NCBI GenBank assembly: GCA_945932505.1
Contig: CAMEQB010000004.1
Span: forward strand, 1 to 38,408
Reading direction: 5' to 3'
From: an uncultured Spirochaetales bacterium
GTDB lineage: Bacteria; Spirochaetota; Spirochaetia; Sphaerochaetales; Sphaerochaetaceae
DNA: 38,408 bases
Position numbers and translations under genes: made by a program. Of this stretch, positions 22,968 to 31,447 are shown in pieces. Each line of letters starts with the position of its first letter. Positions within the stretch are counted from its first letter, which is position 1. The notes beneath the pieces were generated by a model. The model had not been told where the DNA came from. It saw nothing but the letters and a program-made list of their open reading frames with translations, and did no database searches.

Positions 22968-22995
22968 ACTTTAGCACAATTAACACAGACGACAA
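22968..22995 (-). promoter_or_regulatory. Candidate leaderless promoter of recO
   Basis: On the minus strand TTGTCG (22990-22995), a 16-nt spacer ending TGC, and TAAAGT (22968-22973) are followed by exactly 6 nt (AAAGTG) and the recO ATG. Confidence 0.5.
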
Positions 22996-23068
22996 AGACA
23001 AATACCCGATTTTCTTTCCCCAATGAGAGTGGAAGAAGAAGAGATGAGATGCTAAACTCCTCATATCT

Positions 23069-24316
23069 ATGAAGAAGTTTTCAGTTCTTATGGTGTTGTT
23101 CATATTAATACTTGGACTCTACGGAGGAGAGGCCACTCCCCCACTTTTCGATATAGATAAAGAGCTGGATTCTTTTAAAACGAGTGAAGTCACTGAAGAA
23201 GAAAGAGAAAAATACAATGATATGGAGTTTTACCTTATTACTGGAGGACCTGGGTCTCTTGTTTGGGAAAACTTCGGCCATAGTGCGATACTATTCACAT
23301 CTCCAGATTCATTCCCTATAGCCTACGATTGGGGAATCTTTACCTTCGACGACTCTTTTTTCGTCAACTTCGCTTTCGGTCGCCTATACTACGAGGCTTG
23401 GGCTACATATGGGGAGTATAGGATAGAGTCATTGATTGCCGACGACAGAAGCGTCAGGGCACTTAAACTTGAACTAGATGAAAACCAAAAGAAGAATCTT
23501 CTATCATTTCTCATATACTCCACTAAAGAAGAAAATAAGACTTATTTATATGACTACTTTAGGGATAACTGTGCCACAAGACCTAGAGACATCTACTCTT
23601 GGCTCACGGGTGGAGAGTTTGAAGAGAAGTTAAAATCAACGCCATCAGAAGAGACTCTAAGGGAAACAGTGGAACGACACTTATCACTATCAACATTTCC
23701 GGTTGCTTGGACAATAAGCTATCTTCTTGGTCCTGATACAGATAAAGAAGAGACCATGTGGGAGGCCTGTTTCCTTCCTTCCACACTTAACGCGTGCATA
23801 AAAGAGTATCAAGAGAGCGAGGATGATATCATTTATTCCTCCGAGAGCAGAAAATCTGTTCCAGAGAAATGGAGTCTGAAAACAAGATCTATTCTCATGG
23901 GCCTGATACTTATTGCAATATCTCTTCTCCCTCTCACTAAAAAAAGATGGGTAGAAAGGATCAGCGATATTATTCTTGGAATAATCTACTTATTCTTCGC
24001 TGTCCTTTCCCTCGTCCTATTGTTCTTTATGCTCTTTACTATACACAACGTGACAAAGGGAAACGTAAACTTTCTCCTTATTTCTCCACTCTGCCTTGTC
24101 TCTTCTTTTCTTCATTTTGCTTCCCTATCAAAGAAAAGAAAGAATAAAGCGTTACTCATAAACTCAGGAACAATGCTAGCCTTGGCACTAATTGTATTAG
24201 TATTAAGGCTTATTATCCCTTCTTTCATACAAGACTCATATGCAGTATTCATTCCTGCAATAATGCTATATGCGTCGGAGGCTTTTGTAAGCTACAAGTG
24301 CATGACGAAGAAATAA
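23069..24316 (+). CDS. DUF4105 (Lnb N-terminal-like) membrane protein
   Basis: A 415-residue envelope protein begins with a signal peptide or anchor (MKKFSVLMVLFILILGLYGG). The DUF4105 domain spans about 45-250. Its hallmarks are FYLITGGPGSLVWENFGHSA near the start and YLYDYFRDNCATRPRDIY, with the conserved Asn-Cys-Ala-Thr later. The conserved His and Cys suggest a papain-like thiol active site. About five membrane segments follow (from SILMGLILIAISLLPL to the C-terminus). The domain would face the periplasm. Its substrate is unknown. It is divergent from recO and has no clear Shine-Dalgarno. Confidence 0.85.
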   Translation: MKKFSVLMVLFILILGLYGGEATPPLFDIDKELDSFKTSEVTEEEREKYNDMEFYLITGGPGSLVWENFGHSAILFTSPDSFPIAYDWGIFTFDDSFFVNFAFGRLYYEAWATYGEYRIESLIADDRSVRALKLELDENQKKNLLSFLIYSTKEENKTYLYDYFRDNCATRPRDIYSWLTGGEFEEKLKSTPSEETLRETVERHLSLSTFPVAWTISYLLGPDTDKEETMWEACFLPSTLNACIKEYQESEDDIIYSSESRKSVPEKWSLKTRSILMGLILIAISLLPLTKKRWVERISDIILGIIYLFFAVLSLVLLFFMLFTIHNVTKGNVNFLLISPLCLVSSFLHFASLSKKRKNKALLINSGTMLALALIVLVLRLIIPSFIQDSYAVFIPAIMLYASEAFVSYKCMTKK

Positions 24317-24345
24317 AGGACAGGAAGAAAATATCCCCCCTGTCC
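24311..24345 (-). terminator. Terminator after arcC
   Basis: On the minus strand GGACAGG ... CCTGTCC forms a perfect 7-bp stem with a 14-nt loop, followed by TTTATTTC. It lies between the convergent DUF4105 and arcC genes. On the plus strand it is followed by CAAAAC, so it mainly serves arcC. Confidence 0.6.
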
Positions 24346-24369
24346 CAAAACTATGTGCATATATTGTTG

Positions 24370-25314
24370 TCAATTCTGAATCTTTGTTCCCTGGTCTCCA
24401 TATACAGCGTCATAGAGATGCTCAGGATCAGTAACGATTCCCATGTTTCCTGTGGAGTCTACAAAGTCCACCAAAGCCTGGATCTTTGGAAGCATAGATC
24501 CTGGAGCAAAGTGACCTTCCTTAATATATTCCCTAGCTTCATCAGTTGTAATGGAATCAAGCTTCTTCTCATCGCTCTTACCATAGTTGAGGCACACCTT
24601 CGGAACTGCTGTGGATATGACGAACATATCTGCATTAAGATCCTTTGCAAGCATTGCAGCAGCCAAGTCCTTGTCTATGACGGCCTCCATGCCCTTTAAG
24701 TATCCATTCTCATCCTTGACGACAGGAATACCACCGCCGCCAGCAGCGATAACGATGATGCCATTGTCCAAGAGGCACTTTATTGTCTCAAGCTCGATAA
24801 TTGAAACAGGCTTAGGGGATGCAACTACTCTTCTCCAGCCTCTTCCTGCATCCTCCACTACGCTCCAGCCATCTTTTTCCTTTCTTTCCATAGCATCTGC
24901 TTCACTCATAAAGGATCCGATAGGCTTAGTAGGCTTCTGGAATGAAGGGTCGTCAGCCTTTACTTCAACTTGAGTGACGACAGTGGCGATGTTCTTCTTC
25001 AATCCGTCAGCCACCATCTGATTGTCCAATGCCATCTGCAGTTGATATCCAATAGCACCCTGGGTATCTGCAACACAGGAATCCAAAGGAACAGTGTGAA
25101 GCTGCTTCTGTGCAAGCTCGGCTCTTCTCAGAATATATCCGACCTGTGGACCATTTCCATGTGCAATTACAACTCTGTTTCCAGCCTGCACAAGGCGTGC
25201 TATATGCTTTGCTGTCTTATTGGCAGCATCATACTGACTCTGTACTGTTACGTGTTTGGAATCCTCGATGAGAGAGTTTCCACCAATGGCTATTACAATA
25301 AGTTTACTATCCAT
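24370..25314 (-). CDS. arcC: Carbamate kinase
   Basis: Carbamate kinase interconverts carbamoyl phosphate + ADP with carbamate + ATP, usually to make ATP. Family motifs are LIVIAIGGNSLIED at the N-terminus, VIAHGNGPQVGYILRRAE, RRVVASPKP, IVIAAGGGGIPVV and a C-terminal FAPGSMLPKIQALVDFV. The 314 residues are normal. ATG 25314 has AGGA 8 nt upstream; the GTG start of the ORF track overlaps that site. It stands alone: no arginine deiminase, ornithine carbamoyltransferase or transporter gene is adjacent, so the source of carbamoyl phosphate is not evident here. Confidence 0.96.
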   Translation of the reverse strand: MDSKLIVIAIGGNSLIEDSKHVTVQSQYDAANKTAKHIARLVQAGNRVVIAHGNGPQVGYILRRAELAQKQLHTVPLDSCVADTQGAIGYQLQMALDNQMVADGLKKNIATVVTQVEVKADDPSFQKPTKPIGSFMSEADAMERKEKDGWSVVEDAGRGWRRVVASPKPVSIIELETIKCLLDNGIIVIAAGGGGIPVVKDENGYLKGMEAVIDKDLAAAMLAKDLNADMFVISTAVPKVCLNYGKSDEKKLDSITTDEAREYIKEGHFAPGSMLPKIQALVDFVDSTGNMGIVTDPEHLYDAVYGDQGTKIQN

Positions 25315-25346
25315 TTTTGATTTCCTCACGTTTAGAGGTTAACACG

Positions 25347-25366
25347 AATGCAACAAAATGCAACAA
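25347..25366. repeat. Tandem 10-bp repeat upstream of arcC
   Basis: AATGCAACAA occurs twice back to back, 33-52 nt upstream of the arcC start. A 10-bp period is about one helical turn, so it could be a double binding site for a regulator. On the minus strand it also offers two TTGCAT hexamers as possible -35 elements. Confidence 0.5.
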
Positions 25367-25529
25367 CTTTCTTTCACGATTTACATTAATTCCATAAAAC
25401 CAAAAGCGACAATCCCAGCTATAGATTTAAAATAAGAAAAGGAAGAAAATAAGTAGATGGTGTTTTTTCCATTCCATCTTCTTTCTAGTAAGGATTTTTA
25501 CTATTATATTCAATGATAGGAAATGTAGA

Positions 25530-28004
25530 ATGAACGAAAATAAAAATGAAATAAACGTTACATCAGCTCCTGTGTTGGCTTTGACGGAGAGACCTCTCTT
25601 TCCTGAAACCTTCACTACCCTGATGATTGCAAGGCCTGAAGATACAAAAGCCATCAATTATGCCATTGAAAAGAATGGCGGCATATTCGTGGCTGTATTA
25701 AAGGATGAAAAAGACGGAAGTCTAAAAAAAGTGGGTACACTTGCAAAAGTATCAAAGTTTATCAAGCTTCCAAATAACTGCATACATGTATTTGTATCCA
25801 CTCTTAAAAGAGTAAACATAGACTCATTAGTTACTGAGCCTGAGCCTGTGCAGGCAAATGTCTCCGACCTCATAGATAAGGCAGTCTCTGAAAAAGTGCT
25901 TACACCATATGTCAGAATTCTCAAAGACCTGGTTACATCACTATCTAAGACACAAGTATTCTCCTTCGCTACTGAAGTCAACATCTCCAATTTCAATGAT
26001 GCAGATGCAATCTGTTGGTATGCTGCATCTTCACTTGTCAGTGCACCAAAGGAGTTCTTGGAAGAGATACTTGAATCCACTGATCCGAAGAAGAGAGTAA
26101 ATGACCTTACTTCTTATATCGCTGGAGAAAAAGAAATCCTAGATAAAGAAGAGCAGATCAAGGCTGACTTCATCAACCGCGTAAAAAGTAGAAACAAGGA
26201 AGCAATCCTCCGTGAGCAGATCAGAGTTCTGACTCAGGAACTGAATGGCGTCATGGGTAATAATACTTTTGGGGGCACTCCCACCAAAGGTGATATATTC
26301 CAAAGAGCAGCAACAAAAGAGCTGCCTCAGGAATATAGGGAAGTTGTAGACAGAGAGCTTCAGAAACTCATGAATCTGGATCCAATGAACGCTGAGTATA
26401 TGCTGACAAAAGTCTATGTAGAGACAATCCTTGATCTCCCCTTCTCTTTTGAAGACATTATCCCAGACTACTCCATAACAAAAGTCAAAGAACAACTGGA
26501 GAAGGACCACTACGGCATGAAGGAAGTAAAAGAGAGAATCGTAGAATTCTTGGCTTCCAGACTAAAGGCCCAGAGCACTAAGGGTGCTATAATCTGTCTC
26601 GCAGGCCCTCCGGGAGTAGGAAAGACCAGCGTCGCTTCTTCTATTGCAAAAGCTTTGAACAAAAAATTCTACCGCTTCAGCGTAGGAGGAATGAGAGACG
26701 AAGCTGAAATCAAGGGACACAGAAGAACTTATATAGGAGCCCTTCCTGGAAAACTTATCCAGGCAATAAAGACGGTCAAGACCGTGGATCCTGTAATTCT
26801 AATAGACGAAATCGACAAAATGGGTGAAAGCGTCAACGGGGACCCGGCTTCCGCTCTCTTGGAAGTATTGGATCCTGAGCAGAACGTAAACTTCAGAGAT
26901 CTATATCTGGATCTTCCATACGACCTATCTAAAGTCCTCTTTATCGTAACAGCCAACGACCTCTCAAGAATCCCACGTCCTCTCTATGATAGAATGGAAG
27001 TCATCGAGATGGAGGGATACACACCTCAAGAGAAGATTCATATCGGAAAAGAGTACCTCGTTCCTGACTTGATGAAGAAAAACGGCTTGAAAAAGAGAGA
27101 GTTCAGAATCGACGACAAGACTCTTGGAAGAGTTGCCGAGGAGTATGCCAGAGAAGCTGGAGTCAGACAATACAAGAACCAGCTGGACAAGATAATGAGA
27201 AAAGTCACTCTCAAGATTCTGGAGACACCGGAAGAAGAGATGAAGCTTCCTGTAAAAGTAAGCTCAAAGGACCTCAAGGATTATCTTGGCCTTCCTTTAT
27301 ACCCAGCCGATGACATTAGAGTTGCAGACAGCATAGGCATGGCTATGGGCCTGGCTTGGACAAGTGCAGGAGGAGATGTAATACCTGTGGAGGCTGTAGC
27401 CCTGCCTCAGAAAGGTGAAATGAAGATTACTGGACAGTTGGGAGATGTAATGAAGGAATCTGTCTCCATTGCATTCTCAAGAGTAAAAGAAGAAGCATAC
27501 CTTAGAGGTTTGGATATCTCATTCTTCGAAAACCACTCTGTCCACCTCCACTGCCCTGAAGGAGCAGTACCAAAAGATGGACCAAGTGCCGGTATCACTC
27601 TGTTTACTGCCCTTTGGTCCATGTATAGAGAGGTAGGAGTAAAAGAAAAGCTTGCCATGACAGGAGAACTGACCCTTACAGGAAAGGTAGAGGCAATCGG
27701 AGGATTGAAGGAAAAGATTCTCGGTGCAAGAAGAAACGGAATACAAGAAATCATTATTCCTTTCTCAAATATCAGAGACCTTGAAAAGTTGGATGATGAA
27801 GTAAAGGGTGATGTAGTTTTCCATCCTGTAAAAGATATTCAGGAAGTAATCGCCATTGCCTTCCCTTCAGAATCCACACACAGACTGAGCAAAGAAGAAC
27901 TTGTAAGGCTTGATCAGGAACGTAAGGAAAAGGAGAAGAAAGAGAGAGAAGAAGAGACATTTCTTCAGGCCGAAGCTTTCGGAAAGGCGGTAAAATGGCA
28001 ATAG
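25530..28004 (+). CDS. lon: ATP-dependent Lon protease
   Basis: Lon is a cytoplasmic AAA+ serine protease degrading misfolded and regulatory proteins. The N-terminal substrate-binding domain starts at LALTERPLFPETFTTLMI. The ATPase shows Walker A GPPGVGKTS (about residue 359), Walker B ILIDEIDKM and an arginine-bearing PRPLYDRMEV segment. The protease domain has the catalytic Ser in PKDGPSAGITL (about 685) and the Lys in GGLKEKILGARRNG (about 727). A charged Lys/Glu tail follows. The 824 residues are normal for LonA. AGGA lies 8 nt before ATG 25530. Its end overlaps the U32 gene by 10 nt. No heat-shock operator was found in the 215-nt region upstream. Confidence 0.97.
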   Translation: MNENKNEINVTSAPVLALTERPLFPETFTTLMIARPEDTKAINYAIEKNGGIFVAVLKDEKDGSLKKVGTLAKVSKFIKLPNNCIHVFVSTLKRVNIDSLVTEPEPVQANVSDLIDKAVSEKVLTPYVRILKDLVTSLSKTQVFSFATEVNISNFNDADAICWYAASSLVSAPKEFLEEILESTDPKKRVNDLTSYIAGEKEILDKEEQIKADFINRVKSRNKEAILREQIRVLTQELNGVMGNNTFGGTPTKGDIFQRAATKELPQEYREVVDRELQKLMNLDPMNAEYMLTKVYVETILDLPFSFEDIIPDYSITKVKEQLEKDHYGMKEVKERIVEFLASRLKAQSTKGAIICLAGPPGVGKTSVASSIAKALNKKFYRFSVGGMRDEAEIKGHRRTYIGALPGKLIQAIKTVKTVDPVILIDEIDKMGESVNGDPASALLEVLDPEQNVNFRDLYLDLPYDLSKVLFIVTANDLSRIPRPLYDRMEVIEMEGYTPQEKIHIGKEYLVPDLMKKNGLKKREFRIDDKTLGRVAEEYAREAGVRQYKNQLDKIMRKVTLKILETPEEEMKLPVKVSSKDLKDYLGLPLYPADDIRVADSIGMAMGLAWTSAGGDVIPVEAVALPQKGEMKITGQLGDVMKESVSIAFSRVKEEAYLRGLDISFFENHSVHLHCPEGAVPKDGPSAGITLFTALWSMYREVGVKEKLAMTGELTLTGKVEAIGGLKEKILGARRNGIQEIIIPFSNIRDLEKLDDEVKGDVVFHPVKDIQEVIAIAFPSESTHRLSKEELVRLDQERKEKEKKEREEETFLQAEAFGKAVKWQ

Positions 28005-29227
28005 AGCTTCTTTCACCTGCCGGCAACTACGAGAAACTTGAGACTGCATTTAACTATGGTGCAGATGCAGCATATATGGGAATGACAGAGTTCTCTTTAA
28101 GAGCAAATGCTGGAAACTTCTCACAAGAAGAAGTGGAAAAAGTAAAAGCTCTTAAAGAGAAAACAGGAAAAAAAATCTACTGTACCATGAACATTCTCTT
28201 TAAAGAAAGCCAAATGGAGAAGCTACACTCTATGAAAGACGAGATAGCGTCCTGGCCCTTCGATGCATTTATCGTCTCTGACATAGGAACAGTCCCCTTC
28301 CTGAAGAAGAACTTTCCAGACAAGGCCCTACATCTATCTACACAAGCTTCCTGTATTAACAGTGAAAGTGCCAAGATGTATAAAGACATGGGCTTTGAAA
28401 GAGTAATACTTGGTCGTGAAGCCAGTCTCAGCGATATAAAGAGAATCAAAGACAAAGTTCCTGAATTGGAGTTGGAGGCTTTCGTACATGGTGCCATGTG
28501 TATGTCATACTCGGGCAGATGCATGCTCTCCTCCTTCCTTACAGGAAGAAGCGCAAACAGAGGAGACTGCTCGCATACATGCCGCTGGAACTATAAGATG
28601 TACGCTTTGGAGGAAGAAGAGAGAAAAGGTACATATTTCCCTATTGAAGAGAATGACGACTACACAACGATTCTCTCATCCAAAGACCTATGCATGATCG
28701 ACCATGTAAAAGAGTTGGAGGATGCAGGGCTCTCATCTTTGAAGATCGAAGGCAGAATGAAAAGCGTCTACTACGTTGCAGTAGTTACAAGAGCATATAG
28801 AAAAGCCATCGACGACGACAAAGACAAAGACCTATACAAGAGAGATATTTTCGACGTATCTCACAGGGAATTTACCACAGGTTTCTTCTTTCGTGACGAT
28901 CCAATTGAAGCTAGAGTTGACGATGATGTATCTCGTCCTACAAGCTATGGATACGAACGATCCTATACATTCTTGGGAACAGTCGGAAAGAAAGTCAGAG
29001 ACAGCATTTGGGAGATTGACTGCAGGAATCAGATAAAAAACGGCCAGACATTGGAGTTTATCGGACCCGATGTCCCACTTCTATCTGACTCTAATTTCAA
29101 GATCCTCGATGAAAACGGTTTCCCTCTCTTCAAACTGGACCACATGAAGAAGGGATTGATTCAAACCAACTTACCACTTAAGGAGGGATACATAATCAGA
29201 CGTATCTCTGATCAAAAGTATTTTTAA
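27995..29227 (+). CDS. Peptidase U32-family protein (TrhP/YegQ-like)
   Basis: The 410-residue protein has the U32 signature EAFVHGAMCMSYSGRCMLSS followed by GRSANRGDCSHTCRW, with the conserved cysteines. It begins with IELLSPAGNYEKLETAFNYGADA, typical of the family. The YegQ/TrhP subgroup is now linked to prephenate-dependent hydroxylation of tRNA uridine 34 rather than proteolysis; assignment to that subgroup is by overall look. It overlaps the end of lon by 10 nt, with a GGCGG ribosome site within lon, so it should be translated with it. Confidence 0.9.
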   Translation: MAIELLSPAGNYEKLETAFNYGADAAYMGMTEFSLRANAGNFSQEEVEKVKALKEKTGKKIYCTMNILFKESQMEKLHSMKDEIASWPFDAFIVSDIGTVPFLKKNFPDKALHLSTQASCINSESAKMYKDMGFERVILGREASLSDIKRIKDKVPELELEAFVHGAMCMSYSGRCMLSSFLTGRSANRGDCSHTCRWNYKMYALEEEERKGTYFPIEENDDYTTILSSKDLCMIDHVKELEDAGLSSLKIEGRMKSVYYVAVVTRAYRKAIDDDKDKDLYKRDIFDVSHREFTTGFFFRDDPIEARVDDDVSRPTSYGYERSYTFLGTVGKKVRDSIWEIDCRNQIKNGQTLEFIGPDVPLLSDSNFKILDENGFPLFKLDHMKKGLIQTNLPLKEGYIIRRISDQKYF

Positions 29228-29233
29228 CTTTAA

Positions 29234-29956
29234 ATGAAAAGAAAAGTAGTATTCTTATTAGCTTTAGTTTTAGCTCTCACCCCACTCTTTTCCATCAACG
29301 ACTCACTGAAAGTCTTTGATACCAAGGAGTGGCTGGAGCTTGAAGAAGTAATAAAGTGCAACAAAGAAAGAAGCATCGTAGATCCTGTTTATTCTTCCTA
29401 TATCAAATCTGATATAACAGACTTTGAGAAAGCAAGAGCTGAATATCTTTATGCCAGATACTTGGCGGACAACGATTACAAAGATGAGGCTAAAGAGCAT
29501 CTGGAGTATAACAAAAACTATGTAGACTCTATGGATAAAAGTAATGAGATACTTAATCTCATAGCTCAAATCGATTATTCATCTGCAAAGACTTACATAG
29601 GCAAAGACTACTTAGGTGCAGGACTAGAGAACTCAAATCTTACAAAAGAAGCTATAAAGAAATATCCGGATGAAGCTTACTTTATTGTAACAAACGGTTG
29701 GAGACTTATTTATACACCTCAGATTGCGGGAGGCTCAAACAAGAACGCCATCAAAGGTTTGGAGCCTATCCTAAAGGAGATAGACAACATCTCTATTTCG
29801 AATAAGTATTCAGCATATGGGGCTTTGGCGACAGCCCACTTTAATAGAAAAGATTATAAAGAGAGCAAAGAGTATCTTGATCTTGCCTTTGATATTTACT
29901 ATGGAGAACCTCCTTTACTGGAGTTGGAGAGAGACTTGGAGAAAAAACTAAAATGA
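29234..29956 (+). CDS. Exported helical (TPR-like) protein of unknown function
   Basis: A 240-residue protein has a signal peptide (KVVFLLALVLALTPLFS) without a lipobox. The mature part is almost entirely helical, with TPR-like helix pairs such as ARAEYLYARYLADNDYKDEAKEHLEYN and AYGALATAHFNRKDYKESKEYLDLAFD. It is probably a periplasmic scaffold. It lacks a Shine-Dalgarno, starts 6 nt after the U32 stop and overlaps the glycosyltransferase by 4 nt (ATGA), which suggests a shared role in envelope glycan or lipid assembly; that is inference. Confidence 0.75.
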   Translation: MKRKVVFLLALVLALTPLFSINDSLKVFDTKEWLELEEVIKCNKERSIVDPVYSSYIKSDITDFEKARAEYLYARYLADNDYKDEAKEHLEYNKNYVDSMDKSNEILNLIAQIDYSSAKTYIGKDYLGAGLENSNLTKEAIKKYPDEAYFIVTNGWRLIYTPQIAGGSNKNAIKGLEPILKEIDNISISNKYSAYGALATAHFNRKDYKESKEYLDLAFDIYYGEPPLLELERDLEKKLK

Positions 29957-31101
29957 AGATATTTCTTTCCCTTCTTTCTTGGATTTCACTGATTTTTGGG
30001 GTTTGGTGCCTAATATGCACACTCTCTAATCTTCTTTTCTTCCGCCGTCATAGAAGTAAAGCAACAAAAATAAATATTGACGGAAAAAGGAAAGTATCAG
30101 TGATTATTCCAGCCAGAAACGAAGAGGAACACCTGCCCCGTCTTTTGGATTCTCTCTTAAACCAAGATTATCCCAATTACGAAGTAGTGATCATCGACGA
30201 CCAGTCTACAGACTCTACATGGAGCATTATCCAAAGCTACATGGCTAAGAGCGACAAAATAAAAGGCTTCAAAAATGAGGGCGGCAAAAGATTATCTCCA
30301 TACGGAAAGATCAATGCGCTTTTGAATCTCATTCCTCATGCCGATGGAGATATTCTTCTCTGCACAGATGCAGATACTGTCCACAATCCTTCTTCAATTT
30401 CAATGGGTGTAAGATATATGGAAGAAGGAAACTTGGATATTCTCTCTGGTTTCCCATACCAAGGTGTCACTACATATGGCGGAGGTGTAGTCACTGCAGC
30501 CATGATGTTTTCAAATGTAGTTCTCCCCCACTTCATACTTAACCCCATTCAGTTCATACCTTTCGCCATAGGTATCGGACAGTATGTAATGATGAGAAGA
30601 GATAGCTACTCCCAAGTAGGAGGGTATAGTGCCATGCCTCAAAAAGTGTGTGATGATATTGGCATCATCAAACATTTCATGAGACACAAAAAGAAATATG
30701 GATTTAGAAACCTATCAAAAGATGTGTCATGCAAAATGTATAGTGACAGAAAGAGTGCATTTAGAGGCATAGAGAGAAGTCTTACAGATTTATTCCCTCC
30801 AACCTTCATTATGATTCTACTTCTATTAATTGCAGTGACACTTTTGATGTTTATTTCATGGACTCCTCTTTTTGCTCCTCTTTTCATTTGTTTTAATGAG
30901 AATAAGCTTCTTTTGATGGCAATAAGCGGATGGATTTTGACATTCATAGGCTGGGCCATCGGTTCAAGAGAAATAGGATTCTGGAGAAGCGTTTGCGTTT
31001 CAGGTTTCCTTTCTATTACAGCAATCTGCGCCATGTATGTCCATGGCATGTATAGAAAGCTCTCTGGAAAAGGCTTTGATTGGAAAGGAAGAAAAGTGTG
31101 A
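29953..31101 (+). CDS. Membrane-bound family 2 glycosyltransferase
   Basis: A 382-residue GT-A enzyme anchored in the inner membrane. An N-terminal membrane segment (FLSLLSWISLIFGVWCLICT) is followed by the GT2 domain: VSVIIPARNEEEHLPRLL, YEVVIIDDQSTDSTW and the metal-binding DILLCTDADTVHN. The conserved acidic/aromatic region VGGYSAMPQKVCDDIGI likely carries the catalytic base. About three membrane segments follow from residue ~275. The layout recalls CrtQ/diaponeurosporenoate-type and lipid glycosyltransferases; acceptor unknown. It overlaps the exported helical protein by 4 nt. Confidence 0.9.
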   Translation: MKIFLSLLSWISLIFGVWCLICTLSNLLFFRRHRSKATKINIDGKRKVSVIIPARNEEEHLPRLLDSLLNQDYPNYEVVIIDDQSTDSTWSIIQSYMAKSDKIKGFKNEGGKRLSPYGKINALLNLIPHADGDILLCTDADTVHNPSSISMGVRYMEEGNLDILSGFPYQGVTTYGGGVVTAAMMFSNVVLPHFILNPIQFIPFAIGIGQYVMMRRDSYSQVGGYSAMPQKVCDDIGIIKHFMRHKKKYGFRNLSKDVSCKMYSDRKSAFRGIERSLTDLFPPTFIMILLLLIAVTLLMFISWTPLFAPLFICFNENKLLLMAISGWILTFIGWAIGSREIGFWRSVCVSGFLSITAICAMYVHGMYRKLSGKGFDWKGRKV

Positions 31102-31148
31102 AAACGCCACAAAAATAGAAGAATGAATAGTAAAAAACTCAATCTTTG

Positions 31149-31176
31149 TTGCACTCTGTCTGTTTTATGTTATTAT
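31149..31176 (+). promoter_or_regulatory. Promoter of the Hc1-like gene
   Basis: TTGCAC (31149-31154), a 16-nt spacer and an extended -10 TGT-TATTAT (31171-31176) predict a start near 31183, about 27 nt before the ATG. The transcript would carry AGGAG 7 nt from the start. Confidence 0.65.
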
Positions 31177-31209
31177 TTCTTCATATCTAAAGGAAATAGG
31201 AGTTAAACA

Positions 31210-31395
31210 ATGTCTACACATGATGAAATTGTAGCCCAGATGGAGATCTATGTTACAGAAAACAATAAGTTCGTGGAAAAAGGCATCAAGTCTTCAGCAA
31301 CAAGAGCAAGAAAGGCCCTCTCTGAAATTGCGAAACTAGCAAAGGCAAGAAGAGCTGAAATTACAGACGAAAAAGATGCAATGGATAAGGAATAA
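31210..31395 (+). CDS. Histone H1-like protein (Hc1 family)
   Basis: A 61-residue, lysine- and alanine-rich helical protein. The stretch FVEKGIKSSATRARKALSEI followed by AKLAKARRAEI matches the conserved core of the bacterial Hc1-type histone H1-like family (gNKAAGTRARK... pattern), found in chlamydiae, Bacteroidetes and spirochaetes. It presumably binds and compacts DNA. Shine-Dalgarno AGGAG lies 7 nt before ATG. It has its own strong promoter and terminator, consistent with an abundant monocistronic mRNA. Confidence 0.85.
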   Translation: MSTHDEIVAQMEIYVTENNKFVEKGIKSSATRARKALSEIAKLAKARRAEITDEKDAMDKE

Positions 31396-31418
31396 GAATT
31401 ACAGCTTATGTTCATAAA

Positions 31419-31440
31419 ACCCCGGTTTCCCGGGGTCATT
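31419..31440. terminator. Bidirectional terminator between the Hc1-like gene and valS
   Basis: ACCCCGG and CCGGGGT form a perfect 7-bp stem with a 4-nt loop. On the minus strand the loop is GAAA and TTTT follows, a strong terminator for valS. On the plus strand CATTTT follows, which may suffice for the Hc1-like gene. Confidence 0.85.
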
Positions 31441-31447
31441 TTCATGA

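Noticed and set aside
25315-25529. Search for a CIRCE or similar heat-shock operator before lon
   Set aside because: No TTAGCACTC-N9-GAGTGCTAA-like palindrome is present; only AT-rich sequence and the tandem decamer near arcC.
30639-31154. 171-aa minus-strand ORF opposite the glycosyltransferase
   Set aside because: Antisense to a clear GT2 gene and lacks recognisable motifs.
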